From the NCBI RefSeq assembly GCF_002355835.1, contig NZ_AP017459.1, forward strand, positions 992,001 to 1,056,000: a stretch of DNA of 64,000 nucleotides, in the 5' to 3' direction. The notes under the pieces were generated by a model that did no database searches, was not told where the DNA came from, and was given only the letters and a program-made list of their open reading frames with translations. Position numbers and translations under genes: made by a program. Every line of letters begins with the position of its first letter. Within the stretch, counting starts at the first letter, position 1. The stretch is from Candidatus Endomicrobiellum trichonymphae. GTDB lineage: Bacteria; Elusimicrobiota; Endomicrobiia; Endomicrobiales; Endomicrobiaceae. Positions 29,723 to 39,479 of the stretch are shown piece by piece.

Positions 29723-30757
29723 GTGACTAAGACAGGAATTATTTGTACAATGGGACCGTCAACACGTTCCCTTCAGGTTTTAAAAAAAATGTCCGACAGT
29801 GGCATGACGGTAGTCAGGCTTAATTTTTCGCACGGGACATGCGATGAACACGAAGAAGATCTTTCTTTAATAAAGCTTTTAAACAAGAAATATAAAAAGA
29901 ATGTAAAAATTCTTGCTGATCTTGAAGGTCACAGAATAAGAATCGGGAAAATTAAAGGCGGCAAAGCAGAATTAAAAAAGAAACAAAAACTTATTCTTAC
30001 AAACAAAAAAATTGTCGGAAATAATAAAGAGATTTCTATAGACTACCGCAATTCTCTAACCGATATTAAAAAAGGATTTACTATTTTTATAGATGACGGC
30101 AACCTCACTTTTAAAGTTTTATCTTCAAAAAAAGATGAGCTTGTTACAGAAGTCCAAATGGATTACGTTTTAAAAACGCATAAAGGCGTAAATATTCCAC
30201 AGGCTGATCTTAAATTCCCGCTGATTGAAGAAAAAGACCATGAAGATATGCTTTTTGCGGTAAAGCATAATGTGAGTTTTGTTGCAAACTCTTTTGTTAG
30301 AAACGCTGCAGACATGAAACCGCTGGCAGACATTTTAAAATCGGGAAAAAATACTACTTGCAAACTTATCGCAAAAATTGAAGACAAAGCAGGAATCGAC
30401 AATCTTATACAGATTTTTGAAGCCTGCGACGGCGTAATGGTTGCAAGAGGCGATATGGGAATTTCAATACCTCTATGGACAGTTCCTGCAACACAGAAAT
30501 ACATAATAAAGAAATGTACAGAGTACAAAAGATTTGTAATAACTGCAACTCAAATGCTTGAAAGCATGATTAAAAACCCTATACCAACAAGAGCTGAAGT
30601 AAGCGATGTCGCAAACGCCATCATAGACGGAACCGATTACGTTATGCTCTCAGCAGAAACAGCCATAGGAAAGTATCCTGATAAAGTTGTAGAAATAATG
30701 AAAAACATTATAAAATTTACTGAGGAAAACAACTCTATATTTGATGAAACAAAATAA
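29723..30757 (+). CDS. pyk: Pyruvate kinase, short form lacking the C-terminal domain
   Basis: Last glycolytic step, PEP + ADP to pyruvate + ATP. Motifs: [24 protein letters not shown], the [15 protein letters not shown] region with the catalytic lysine, [20 protein letters not shown] and [24 protein letters not shown]. It starts at GTG with AAGGAG upstream. At 344 residues it stops right after the barrel. The usual C-terminal allosteric domain (about 120 residues in 470-residue enzymes) is absent. The gene ends in its own stop, so truncation may be natural to this lineage. Confidence 0.9.
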   Translation: MTKTGIICTMGPSTRSLQVLKKMSDSGMTVVRLNFSHGTCDEHEEDLSLIKLLNKKYKKNVKILADLEGHRIRIGKIKGGKAELKKKQKLILTNKKIVGNNKEISIDYRNSLTDIKKGFTIFIDDGNLTFKVLSSKKDELVTEVQMDYVLKTHKGVNIPQADLKFPLIEEKDHEDMLFAVKHNVSFVANSFVRNAADMKPLADILKSGKNTTCKLIAKIEDKAGIDNLIQIFEACDGVMVARGDMGISIPLWTVPATQKYIIKKCTEYKRFVITATQMLESMIKNPIPTRAEVSDVANAIIDGTDYVMLSAETAIGKYPDKVVEIMKNIIKFTEENNSIFDETK

Positions 30758-30779
30758 AATCTGCTATGCCGCTTAGAAA

Positions 30780-31316
30780 ATGAAAGAATCTGTAAAGCCG
30801 CTTGTCATTTTAAGTATTAGTCTTTTTCTGATATTCTTGCAAACAGCAGGTGCTTTTTATTCTAAAAGTTTCGCTTTGTTCGCTTATGCGGGACTAATCA
30901 TTTTAGATGCTTTTTCGCTGCTTCTAAAACTTGCAAACTTAAACGGTACAGATGAGGGGTTTAGAAAAGCACAGTTTATTTCAGTTATTTTAAACGCATC
31001 GGTTCTTTTTATTTTGGCTTTGATTATGATAAGCAGAACTCTTAATGCGATAACACTGCCCAAAATTATAAATATATCGCTTGCAGAAATAACTACATCC
31101 ATAGTATTTGCTGGACTTGTCATCTGTTTCTTCATTTACGGGCAATTCATTTTTACAGCTCTGATGTCCCTTTTGATTATAACAGGATTTTCAGTTCCTG
31201 TCCTAAAAAAAACAGTTCTTTTAGACTCTTATTTAAGCATATTCTTTGCCGTTTTAATTACGATAAACTCAGCACTTTTAATTAAAAATTCTCTTAAAAT
31301 ATTAAAAAATAAATGA
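30780..31316 (+). CDS. Membrane protein of unknown function
   Basis: 178 residues with about five hydrophobic segments (about 7-27, 33-53, 66-86, 105-130, 133-172). No family recognised. It lies 22 bases after pyruvate kinase on the same strand, without a clear ribosome site, and before the ZIP transporter. Composition fits the genome. Confidence 0.6.
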   Translation: MKESVKPLVILSISLFLIFLQTAGAFYSKSFALFAYAGLIILDAFSLLLKLANLNGTDEGFRKAQFISVILNASVLFILALIMISRTLNAITLPKIINISLAEITTSIVFAGLVICFFIYGQFIFTALMSLLIITGFSVPVLKKTVLLDSYLSIFFAVLITINSALLIKNSLKILKNK

Positions 31317-31389
31317 GACTCTTCTGTCTGTAATTCGCAAAAACTGCAATTCAATATTATAAAAAAGATGAAAACAAATTGGAGAAAAA

Positions 31390-32106
31390 ATGGAAATTAT
31401 TTATTCACTTATAGTCGCAAGCACGGCAATGCTGGGCACTCTTATAGTACTGATGTTTCATAAATGGTCTGAAAAAAATTCTTTTCTAATAATAAATTTT
31501 GCGGCAGGTGTAATGCTCGCACTTGCATTTACTCATTTGATACCGGAAGGGCTGGAACTGAACGCCGAAACAATGATTTACGTTCTGCTGGGATTTCTAA
31601 TCATGTTTTTTCTACAGTTTGTTGTTTTATTTCATCCGTGCCACGACGAAGAATGCTCAAAGCATACGGGCATAACGTCGATTGTAGGACTGTCTCTGCA
31701 TTCTATGATTGACGGACTTATAATTGCTGTAGGGTTTGAAGTAAACGACAACATAGGAACACTCACAACCATTGCAATTCTGCTGCACAAACTGCCCGAC
31801 GGAATAACAATTTCAGGAATTCTACTGCACAACGGTGTTTCCAAAAAGAAAATTTTTAATTTTTCGCTTCTCACAGCATGTTTTACCCCGGTATGCACAA
31901 TTTCAGGAATATTTTTGTTTAAAGATATACCTACGTCCGTTCTCGGCGCTCTGCTCGGTTTAACAGCAGGCTCTTTTATCTTTCTTTCCGCTTCAGATTT
32001 AATTCCAGAAACTCATAAATGCAAAAACAGATTTGCACCCATTATGCTGTTTGTAGGTGCGATTATCATTCTTGCCGTCAAATATATTATGAAACTGACC
32101 ATCTAA
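31390..32106 (+). CDS. ZIP-family divalent metal transporter
   Basis: Inner-membrane carrier for Zn2+ or similar ions. 238 residues with about eight helices. The metal-binding helices carry HSMIDGLIIAVGFE and HKLPDGITISGILLHNG, the ZIP HxxxE/HxxPxG patterns; helix 2 has AFTHLIPEGLEL. A cytoplasmic loop holds HPCHDEECSKHTG, a possible metal-sensing stretch. GGAG lies upstream of the ATG. Confidence 0.9.
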   Translation: MEIIYSLIVASTAMLGTLIVLMFHKWSEKNSFLIINFAAGVMLALAFTHLIPEGLELNAETMIYVLLGFLIMFFLQFVVLFHPCHDEECSKHTGITSIVGLSLHSMIDGLIIAVGFEVNDNIGTLTTIAILLHKLPDGITISGILLHNGVSKKKIFNFSLLTACFTPVCTISGIFLFKDIPTSVLGALLGLTAGSFIFLSASDLIPETHKCKNRFAPIMLFVGAIIILAVKYIMKLTI

Positions 32107-32168
32107 ATCGTTTTACACAAAAATGACAGAATAGCTTTAACCAATATTAAAACGATAAATATTATAGT

Positions 32169-32864
32169 TCAGTAAAATACAGGTACACGCGATATTATAC
32201 TATGCAATCTGTCTCGCTCTAAATTTAAAAGTTCGCTCACAGAAACTATTTCGTAACCCATCTGTTTAATATCGTCTATAAAATCGCTTAAAAACGACAA
32301 TACTTTTTCATTTTCATATAAATCGTGCATTAAAAATATTGCACTGTTTTTTATGGCTTTTTTATATTTATCATAAATTTCTCCAGCTGTTATTTTTTTC
32401 CAATCACAGCCTATTATGCAACAATTATACTTTTTCAGCATCAGGTTTTGAATAACCGTACGGAAAACGGACTAAAAACGGTTCAACGCCGGTCACTTCT
32501 TTTATTATTATATTCCCGCTGTGCAAAAGTTCTTTTTCTATCTTACCTGTTTTATCTTTATCTTTGTAAGTGTAGAAATTTATATGTCTGTAAGTGTGGT
32601 TTGCAATTTCATGACCCGCTTCAACAACCGCCTTTGCGCTGGCAGGATTTTTCCACACGTTTATGCCGAGCATAAAAAATGAGGCTTTAACATTATTTTT
32701 CTCTCCCAGTATTTCCAATTTTTTTTCAGTCGATTTACTGGGACTGTCGTCAAAAGTTAAAGCAACTTTACCGATATATTCAGATCCGTTTGAATAAAAT
32801 GTTTTCACCTGTGCAAAACATACACTTGCAAAAAAAAGAAGTACTAAAACAGCAATTTTTTCAT
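32169..32864 (-). pseudogene. Secreted polysaccharide deacetylase (NodB domain), frameshifted
   Basis: Three segments reconstruct one protein. (1) A signal peptide starts at an ATG at 32864 but continues only in another frame (IAVLVLLFFASVCFAQ). (2) The NodB core VALTFDDSPSK, ASFFMLGINVW, GHEIANHTYRH and FLVRFPYGY (32425-32808). (3) The C-terminal part with AIFLMHDLYE (32169-32441). Breaks coincide with A-runs on the coding strand: A6 (32856-32861, one A short) and A5 (32431-32435, one A too many). Catalytic motifs survive, so decay is recent or polymerase slippage might rescue it. Confidence 0.8.
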
Positions 32865-32929
32865 TTTACAAATATTTCACGGCGCTTCGAATTTCCTACA
32901 TGTAAAGCAGACAAAATCTCCCCAAAAAC

Positions 32930-33532
32930 TTATCTGATATAATTCACAGGAGACGTTATATATGACAACAGCGTCAAAACTCCCGCATCAATTATCTGCA
33001 TCCAAAAATTGTCACTTATTTTCCATGGTATCGCTTCAACTATCACCGCTATAAAAGCCCCTGCCAGCGCAAACTGCCAGTTAAAGATAAAAAGTCCCGC
33101 TATAAAACAAACCGCAAAACATGCCAAACTGCCTTCCATAGTTTTTCCCGCAAAAGTTTTATGTCTGCCGAGAATTTTACCCGCAAAAGCCGCAACAGAA
33201 TCGCCGAACGCAAAGTAAAGAAAACTTGCAAACACCATATATCTGTTCGGAAACATCAGAATAGCGAGCAAAGCTCCGGATAATGTACCGGTTAAACCGC
33301 TGATTTTATCAGATTCTTCAGGTCTGTAAAAACCTTTAAAATTATTTTTAAAGAAATTATTAAGTCTGAGAATTTTAAATCTCAAATACTCAAATAAAAC
33401 AACAATGACAATCGCAATGACAAGACCGCAGATAACCGCAGTTTTGGGGAGATACCAATATCCAAACACATATATAAGAGAAAGCAAATGAAACCCTTTT
33501 CTCTTTATCTCGTCCCTCAGCTCGTCGACCAT
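32930..33532 (-). CDS. CTP-dependent lipid kinase (dolichol/phytol kinase family)
   Basis: COG0170-type integral membrane kinase, 200 residues, about six helices. Family features: RDEIKRKGFHLLSLIYVFGYWYLPK at the N-terminus, EESDKISGLTGTLSGAL, FGDSVAAFAGKILGRHK and KTMEGSLACF. Substrate is unknown; isoprenol or diacylglycerol are candidates. It overlaps the upstream metalloprotease gene by 16 bases. Confidence 0.82.
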   Translation of the reverse strand: MVDELRDEIKRKGFHLLSLIYVFGYWYLPKTAVICGLVIAIVIVVLFEYLRFKILRLNNFFKNNFKGFYRPEESDKISGLTGTLSGALLAILMFPNRYMVFASFLYFAFGDSVAAFAGKILGRHKTFAGKTMEGSLACFAVCFIAGLFIFNWQFALAGAFIAVIVEAIPWKISDNFWMQIIDAGVLTLLSYITSPVNYIR

Positions 33533-34188
33533 ATTTCCAATACCCCAATAAATTTATAGATGTCTGCTATATTATCAAAAATCCGCAAGAAAATATCTTT
33601 TACATCTATATCGTCTGGAAAAACCAAAGCCGCAAGTAAAACAAATACTGCGATATTTACCATAAAAATTATAACATAAGAAAAAAATGTTCCATAAATC
33701 TTCAGGTCGGATTGTTCTATAGAAAGGATATATATCGTAAGGGCAACGTGAAAAGCTATTGAAAAACCTGCAAGAAAAAGGAAATACCCGTAAAACTGTT
33801 TTATGTTGATAAACCAGCCCAGAAAAATATAAATTATTATTACTGCGAAAGTATATATCGGAAAAAAATACGGAGCAAGCGTTATCCAAATATTATCTTT
33901 AGTTAAAGCTATGCTTCCGGATTCTTTCCCGACATCAAATTTTTTAATCTTTGCACCGCTTAAAATTCCGGCTATCGCATGAGAAAGTTCATGGCCAAAC
34001 ATATAAGTTTTCATCGGTTTGTAAAGGATAACTTGAAATACAATATAACATAAAATTCCTATCCAAAACGGAATATACCGATCTACGTTTAAAACCGTAA
34101 AATACAGAAAACTTTTAATAAATATATATCCAGTACCGCCGACTGCCGGGATCAATAAAAATGCAAAAATATTTCTTAAAAACTTCAT
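33517..34188 (-). CDS. Integral membrane metalloprotease, M50-like
   Basis: About six helices. The zinc motif HELSH appears as FGHELSHAIAGILSGAKI, and ITLAPYFFPIYT is the usual second motif of M50-type site-2 proteases. Substrate unknown. The frame can extend to 34278, but MKFLRNIFAFLLIP at 34188 is a better start, giving a 223-residue protein that begins with a hydrophobic helix. It overlaps the lipid kinase gene. Confidence 0.75.
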   Translation of the reverse strand: MKFLRNIFAFLLIPAVGGTGYIFIKSFLYFTVLNVDRYIPFWIGILCYIVFQVILYKPMKTYMFGHELSHAIAGILSGAKIKKFDVGKESGSIALTKDNIWITLAPYFFPIYTFAVIIIYIFLGWFINIKQFYGYFLFLAGFSIAFHVALTIYILSIEQSDLKIYGTFFSYVIIFMVNIAVFVLLAALVFPDDIDVKDIFLRIFDNIADIYKFIGVLEIWSTS

Positions 34189-34279
34189 TTTACCGTCTTT
34201 ATACAAAAAATTCTCAAGATTGAACTTGCAGAAAGGATAAATTTTAAAAATTAAAATAACGGGCATTCCCCTTCTCATT

Positions 34280-34730
34280 CCAACTGGAATATTTAGCCCG
34301 GCATCGGTTTTATATAAAGTTCAAAAATGCTTTAAAATCTTAAAAAGCTGAATTTTATTACAATAAAGACATTTTTTTATCTGTTTTGCTATTATAGCAC
34401 AAGCGACTAAATCTTACTTCCTCTTTGGTAACAAGAATAAAAGGACATACAACTGTAATCAAATGCGACAACACCAACGCACTAAAAGCCAGCCCGGTCT
34501 CAGCAAAATTACACTTCCGAATAAGAAAGAAAAGAGACGCCAACACAAGCAACACAAAATATTCTATTATAAACCCCAACCAGATTGTTTATTTACAGCC
34601 TGCTAATCAGCCGTATTATCCACCGAACTGCGTAATAATTGATTATTAAAGAGGAAGTATCATACCGCGTAAATCTAAGTTCTACAGATTATCTTTTATT
34701 TTTAAAACAGACAAAAGAAATAAATGAACA
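34280..34730. other. Gap after hppA with a hydrophobic remnant
   Basis: A minus-strand 73-residue frame (34358-34579) holds two hydrophobic stretches (FIIEYFVLLVLASLFFLI and GLAFSALVLSHLITVVCPF). No family or good ribosome site, so it is probably a membrane-gene fragment. Confidence 0.35.
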
Positions 34731-37145
34731 TCATTTTCCTTCGTCTTTAGCACGCATATCCGTAAACGATCTCACTACAAATATAATCGCTGTGCAAAAG
34801 AATACAACTGCAAGAACAGCATTTAAACACTCTTTTTTAGCAAGTACCAACGCAAGTTCCAATGCAAGAAGCCCGAAAAGTGTCGTAAACTTAATTATAG
34901 GATTCATTGCAACGGAAGAAGTGTCTTTAAATGGATCTCCAACCGTATCGCCGACAACAGTAGCTTTATGAAGTTCAGTTCCTTTTTCACGCAAATCAAC
35001 TTCAACGTATTTCTTTGCATTGTCCCATGCTCCGCCGGCATTTGCCATAAATATTGCCTGAAAAAGACCAAACAACGCTATTGAAATAAGATAGCCTATA
35101 AAGAAATAAGGTTCTATAAACGCAAAAGCAAGCGTTGTAAAGAAAATAACTAAGAACAGATTTACCATACCTTTTTGTGCATATTTCGTACATATTTCAA
35201 CAACTTTCTTGGAATCTTCTGTCGAAGCTCTATCTGAACTTCCGTCAAGTTTTATATTATTTTTAATGAACTCGACGGCTTTATAGGCGCCGCTTGTCAC
35301 AGCATGATTAGAAGAACCAGTAAACCAGTAAGTTACGGCTCCGCCGGCAATCAAACCAAGCAGGAAAGGAGCATGTAAAAGTGACAACTTGTCAAGCCCC
35401 GTCGTAAGACTATCGGTAAGCATAACTATTGTCGAGAATATCATCGTCGTCGCGCCCACGACAGCAGTTCCTATAAGAACGGGCTTTGCCGTAGCTTTAA
35501 AAGTGTTTCCCGCACCATCATTTTCCTCAAGTAATATTTTTGATTTACTGAAAGAAGGCTTAAATCCGAAATCTTTCTCAATTTCCTTGCCGATATTGGG
35601 AATACTTTCAATCAGTGAAAGTTCATACACCGACTGTGCATTATCGGTTACAGGACCATAAGAATCAACCGCAATGGTAACAGGGCCCATACCCAAAAAC
35701 CCGAAAGCAACAAGACCGAAAGCAAATACGGCGGGAGCTATCATAATTAAGCCAAGCCCATGCAAACTGATTGCATAAGCAATACCCATGAGAACTATTA
35801 CTGCAATGCCCAGCCAGTATGCACTGAAATTTCCAGCCGTAAGACCAGCAAGAACATTAAGTGATGCTCCGCCGTGTTTTGAAGAAGTAACAACATTCTG
35901 TACAAAAGCACTTTTTACGGAAGTAAAAATTTTTACGATCTCCGGTATCATTGCACCCGCTATCGTCCCGCAGCTTATAATAAGCGAAAGTTTCCACCAA
36001 AGAGTTCCGTCACCCAAATCACCGATTATAATGTTAGAAACTGCAAAAGTCAAAGTAATTGACACTATCGACGTTATCCATACGAGAAATGTTAGTGGAG
36101 TTTCAAAATTCATTTTATCTGCAGTGGCGTATCTCGCTTTTGCGATTGCCGAGCTGATTCCATAAGAAAGAGCGCTTGATATAAGCATTATTAAACGCAT
36201 TACAAAAATCCACACAAGAAGTTTAACCTGCAAAACAGGCTCCTTTACGGCAAGAACTATAAATGTCACCAAAGCGACGCCAGTGACGCCATAAGTTTCA
36301 AAACCATCCGCGGTAGGTCCTACAGAATCGCCGGCATTGTCGCCCGTGCAATCCGCTATAACGCCAGGATTTCTTGCGTCGTCCTCTTTAATATTGAAAA
36401 CAATTTTCATTAAATCCGAACCTATATCCGCAATTTTTGTAAATATTCCGCCCGCTATTCTAAGAACCGAAGCACCAAGCGACTCGCCGATTGCAAATCC
36501 TATAAAGCAAGCACCTGCAAAATCTGAAGGAATAAAGAGAAGAATTATAAGCATTATAAAAAGTTCAATGCTTATTAAAAGCATTCCTATGCTCATACCC
36601 GCGCGAAGCGGTATCGCATAAAGAGGAAAAGGGTTCCCTTTCAAACTTGCGAAAGCAGTCCTTGAATTTGCAAAAGTATTGATTCTCATGCCAAACCATG
36701 CCACAGTGCAGCTTCCGAGAATTCCTATAACGCTGCAAAGCACTATTGTAACGACTTTAACCGCTCCAAAATGCTGCAACAGTCCAAAATATACAACTAT
36801 TACAGCCGCAAGCAAAACTTCAAGTATAAATATGAATTTTCCCTGAGTTACAAGATATGTTTTACAGGTTTCATAGATAAGTTCTGAAATTGATTTCATT
36901 GACTTGTGAACCGGCAGATTTTTAATGCCTACAAAATGATAAAGTCCAAAAAACAAGCCGAAAATGCAGATGAGAAAACCGGACATCAAAAGCATTTTGC
37001 CGTCAATCGCATTTCCAAAAAATCCGATGGAAGCCAAATCTGGAATAATCAAATTCGCTTCGCTTGCAAAAGAACGACTGACAGCCGCAATTATAAAAGC
37101 AAAAACCGCCGCGACTTTTCTCAATGAAAAGACTCTGTTTAACAT
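34731..37145 (-). CDS. hppA: Membrane-bound ion-pumping pyrophosphatase
   Basis: Hydrolyses pyrophosphate to pump H+ or Na+ across the inner membrane. 804 residues with about 16 helices and an N-terminal signal-like helix. The active-site loop is intact: DIGSDLMKIVFNIKEDDARNP, GVIADCTGDNAGDSVGPTADGFE. The cation-selectivity segment reads GAGNTFKATAKP, with lysine where K+-dependent enzymes have alanine; this suggests a K+-independent pump. It lies 15 bases after mazG. Confidence 0.95.
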   Translation of the reverse strand: MLNRVFSLRKVAAVFAFIIAAVSRSFASEANLIIPDLASIGFFGNAIDGKMLLMSGFLICIFGLFFGLYHFVGIKNLPVHKSMKSISELIYETCKTYLVTQGKFIFILEVLLAAVIVVYFGLLQHFGAVKVVTIVLCSVIGILGSCTVAWFGMRINTFANSRTAFASLKGNPFPLYAIPLRAGMSIGMLLISIELFIMLIILLFIPSDFAGACFIGFAIGESLGASVLRIAGGIFTKIADIGSDLMKIVFNIKEDDARNPGVIADCTGDNAGDSVGPTADGFETYGVTGVALVTFIVLAVKEPVLQVKLLVWIFVMRLIMLISSALSYGISSAIAKARYATADKMNFETPLTFLVWITSIVSITLTFAVSNIIIGDLGDGTLWWKLSLIISCGTIAGAMIPEIVKIFTSVKSAFVQNVVTSSKHGGASLNVLAGLTAGNFSAYWLGIAVIVLMGIAYAISLHGLGLIMIAPAVFAFGLVAFGFLGMGPVTIAVDSYGPVTDNAQSVYELSLIESIPNIGKEIEKDFGFKPSFSKSKILLEENDGAGNTFKATAKPVLIGTAVVGATTMIFSTIVMLTDSLTTGLDKLSLLHAPFLLGLIAGGAVTYWFTGSSNHAVTSGAYKAVEFIKNNIKLDGSSDRASTEDSKKVVEICTKYAQKGMVNLFLVIFFTTLAFAFIEPYFFIGYLISIALFGLFQAIFMANAGGAWDNAKKYVEVDLREKGTELHKATVVGDTVGDPFKDTSSVAMNPIIKFTTLFGLLALELALVLAKKECLNAVLAVVFFCTAIIFVVRSFTDMRAKDEGK

Positions 37146-37160
37146 ACTACCTCCAAAAAA

Positions 37161-37571
37161 TTATTTCTCAATTTTACATTTTTTCAAAAAAGTTTTTTCT
37201 TCTGCCTTGACTTTTTCCCATATAACTTCAATATCTTTTGTGTTTTTAACTTTATATTCACCAAATACATGGGGATGTCTTCGGACAAGTTTTTTGTTCA
37301 GCTTTTCTATCACTCCAGCAATATTAAAACTTTTGCTTTCTTTCGCAATCTGCGCATGGAATACAACCTGAAGCAGAATATCGCCCAATTCTTCCTCAAG
37401 ATTGTCCATATCACCGTTTTTAACCGCTTTTTTTACTTCTTCCGCTTCCGAAAACAAATGCTTCACAAGAGATTCATGCGTCTGTTTACTGTCCCACATG
37501 CATCCGTTTTTAGAGCGCAGAGTCACAAATATATTTATCAATTTATCGAATTCCCTTAAATACTTTTTCAT
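37161..37571 (-). CDS. mazG: MazG-family nucleoside triphosphate pyrophosphohydrolase, single domain
   Basis: House-cleaning enzyme hydrolysing (d)NTPs to NMP and PPi. 136 residues. N-terminal GCMWDSKQTHESLVKHLFSEAEEV, then EELGDILLQVVFHAQIA (the metal-binding ExxE...ExxD pattern) and RRHPHVFG. Usual MazG has two domains; this is the one-domain form. Released PPi could be used by the pyrophosphatase 15 bases downstream; that link is inference. Confidence 0.9.
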   Translation of the reverse strand: MKKYLREFDKLINIFVTLRSKNGCMWDSKQTHESLVKHLFSEAEEVKKAVKNGDMDNLEEELGDILLQVVFHAQIAKESKSFNIAGVIEKLNKKLVRRHPHVFGEYKVKNTKDIEVIWEKVKAEEKTFLKKCKIEK

Positions 37572-37624
37572 ATACCTTCTTACTTCGTTTCCTCTCCAGA
37601 CATCCTTCTTTTAAATTATTCTTA

Positions 37625-39125
37625 GTTATACTCTATCAAAAAATCTATATCGCACAGCTTCCGCGCTAAATGGTTTGTTTTAATTACATCGCTGCCGTCT
37701 AAGTCCGCAATTGTTCTTGAAACTTTCAAAATTTTGTCGTAAGATCTCGCCGAAAAATTTAATTTTTCAACCGTAGTCTAAGCATTTCAAAAGCATTGCC
37801 ACCTAAAATGTAATATTTTTTTATTTCCTTTGACTGCCATCTGGGCATTTGCATATATGCCGCTTCCTAGCAATCTTGCATTCTGAATTTCTCTAGCCTT
37901 TACAACTCTTTCTCTTATGCCTGTCGAACTTTCAGAATCGTCATTCAAAGCCGAAAGTTCAGAAAATTTTAAAGCCGGCACTTCAACGTGAATGTCAATT
38001 CTGTCCATTAAAGGACCGGAAATTCTACTTTGATACTTCCTTGATTTGATAAGGATTACAAACACATTCTTTTTCCCTGTGTCCCAGATTCCCGCACGGA
38101 CAGGGATTCATCGCCGCAACAAGCATAAAAGAAGCCGGAAAAATAAAACTGACCCTTGCTCTCGAAACGGTTATTTTTTTATCCTCCAAAGGCTGACGCA
38201 AAACTTCAAGAGCGTCTCTTCTAAATTCTGCAAATTCATCTAAAAACAAAACTCCGTTATGCGAAAGACTTACTTCTCCGGGTCTGGGATACGTTCCGCC
38301 TCCCGCTAAAGCTACAGCTGAAGAAGTATGGTGCGGACTTCTGAAAGTACGCCGCTTTATCAAGTCGCCCACAAAAGCATGACCCGATACAGACCATATT
38401 CTGGTAGTCTCGACAGCTTCGTCAAAAGTCATCGGAGGAAGCCGAGAATACGTTTTGCTATCATGGTTTTCCCCGAACCGGGAGGACCCGACATTATTAT
38501 GTTATGACTTCCCGCAGCCGCAATTTCAGTTGCCCGTCTTGCATTCTTCTGACCTTTTACGTCAGCAAAATCACAGCCCACATCGTTATAAATATAAGGC
38601 TCGCGATTCAGTTCGCCGTTAATAAATTTAACAATCTCTGCAAGAGGCCTAAATGGAAATATATTCACTTTTCCTGAGACAGCGGCTTCCTGCCCTGTTT
38701 GCGACAGGCACTATAAAATCTTTTATTTTGTTTTTTTGTAAACGCAAGGATATAGGAGGGCAAAACACCTTTAACTTTCCTTGTTTTGCCGTCTAAAGAT
38801 AATTCGCCGCAGCACAAAATCTACGTAAATTCTCTTTTTTTTATTTTACCGTTTGCGACAAGTATCCCCAAAGCTATAGACAAGTCAAAAATACCACCCT
38901 CTTTTTTAATGTCTGCGGGAGCTAAATTAACGGTGATTTTTCTTGACGGAAAATCAAATCCTGATTTTTCATTGCGGCTGTCACTCTATCGCGAGACTCT
39001 TTAACCGCAGCGTCAGGAAGCCCCACTATAGAAAAAACAGGCATTCCGGATGAAATATATGTTTCAACTTCAACTATATCCGCCTCTACGCCGTTAATAG
39101 CCGCGGAATAAATAAGCGAAAGCAT
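37625..39125 (-). pseudogene. comM: Decayed comM (Mg-chelatase-like AAA+ helicase)
   Basis: ComM promotes branch migration in natural transformation. Pieces in order on the minus strand: N-terminus [33 protein letters not shown] (38922-39125); [20 protein letters not shown] with Walker [11 protein letters not shown] (38429-38668); [17 protein letters not shown] and AAMNPCPCG (38025-38432); [18 protein letters not shown] (37787-38065); and an IADLDGSD-type tail to about 37640. At least four frame breaks, including a one-base G insertion near 38037, make it clearly dead. Confidence 0.9.
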
Positions 39126-39479
39126 TTAAAACCTCTTTAATTTTATATTATATCATAATAACTAATTATTCCATCAAAAAAAAATGATTAAATCTGCATT
39201 GTAAAACCGCTGTCCCGGGAATATTATACATAAGTCGGAAATACCGCTTTTACCAACAAAATCTGCAACTGCAGTGTTAAAAAAATGCTTTGCATCAAAA
39301 ACAGCTACGGCAGCAAAATACGACTGAACTGCATTTTAGTATGTTTTTAGAAATTTAAAAGAATTATTTCCGCATAGATAACATCGTGGCTAAAAATGAT
39401 GGGAATCAATAAAACGGCCGCAATTTTCTTCGCCTTTACCATAACCGACAACATAAACATTTAAATACTTGATACTTGT
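39126..39479. other. Gap between comM remnant and metF
   Basis: About 350 bases without a recognised gene, RNA or terminator. Confidence 0.4.

Noticed and set aside
30163-30528. Long antisense open frames such as the one opposite pyruvate kinase
   Set aside because: They mirror real genes in other frames, with no ribosome site or family features.
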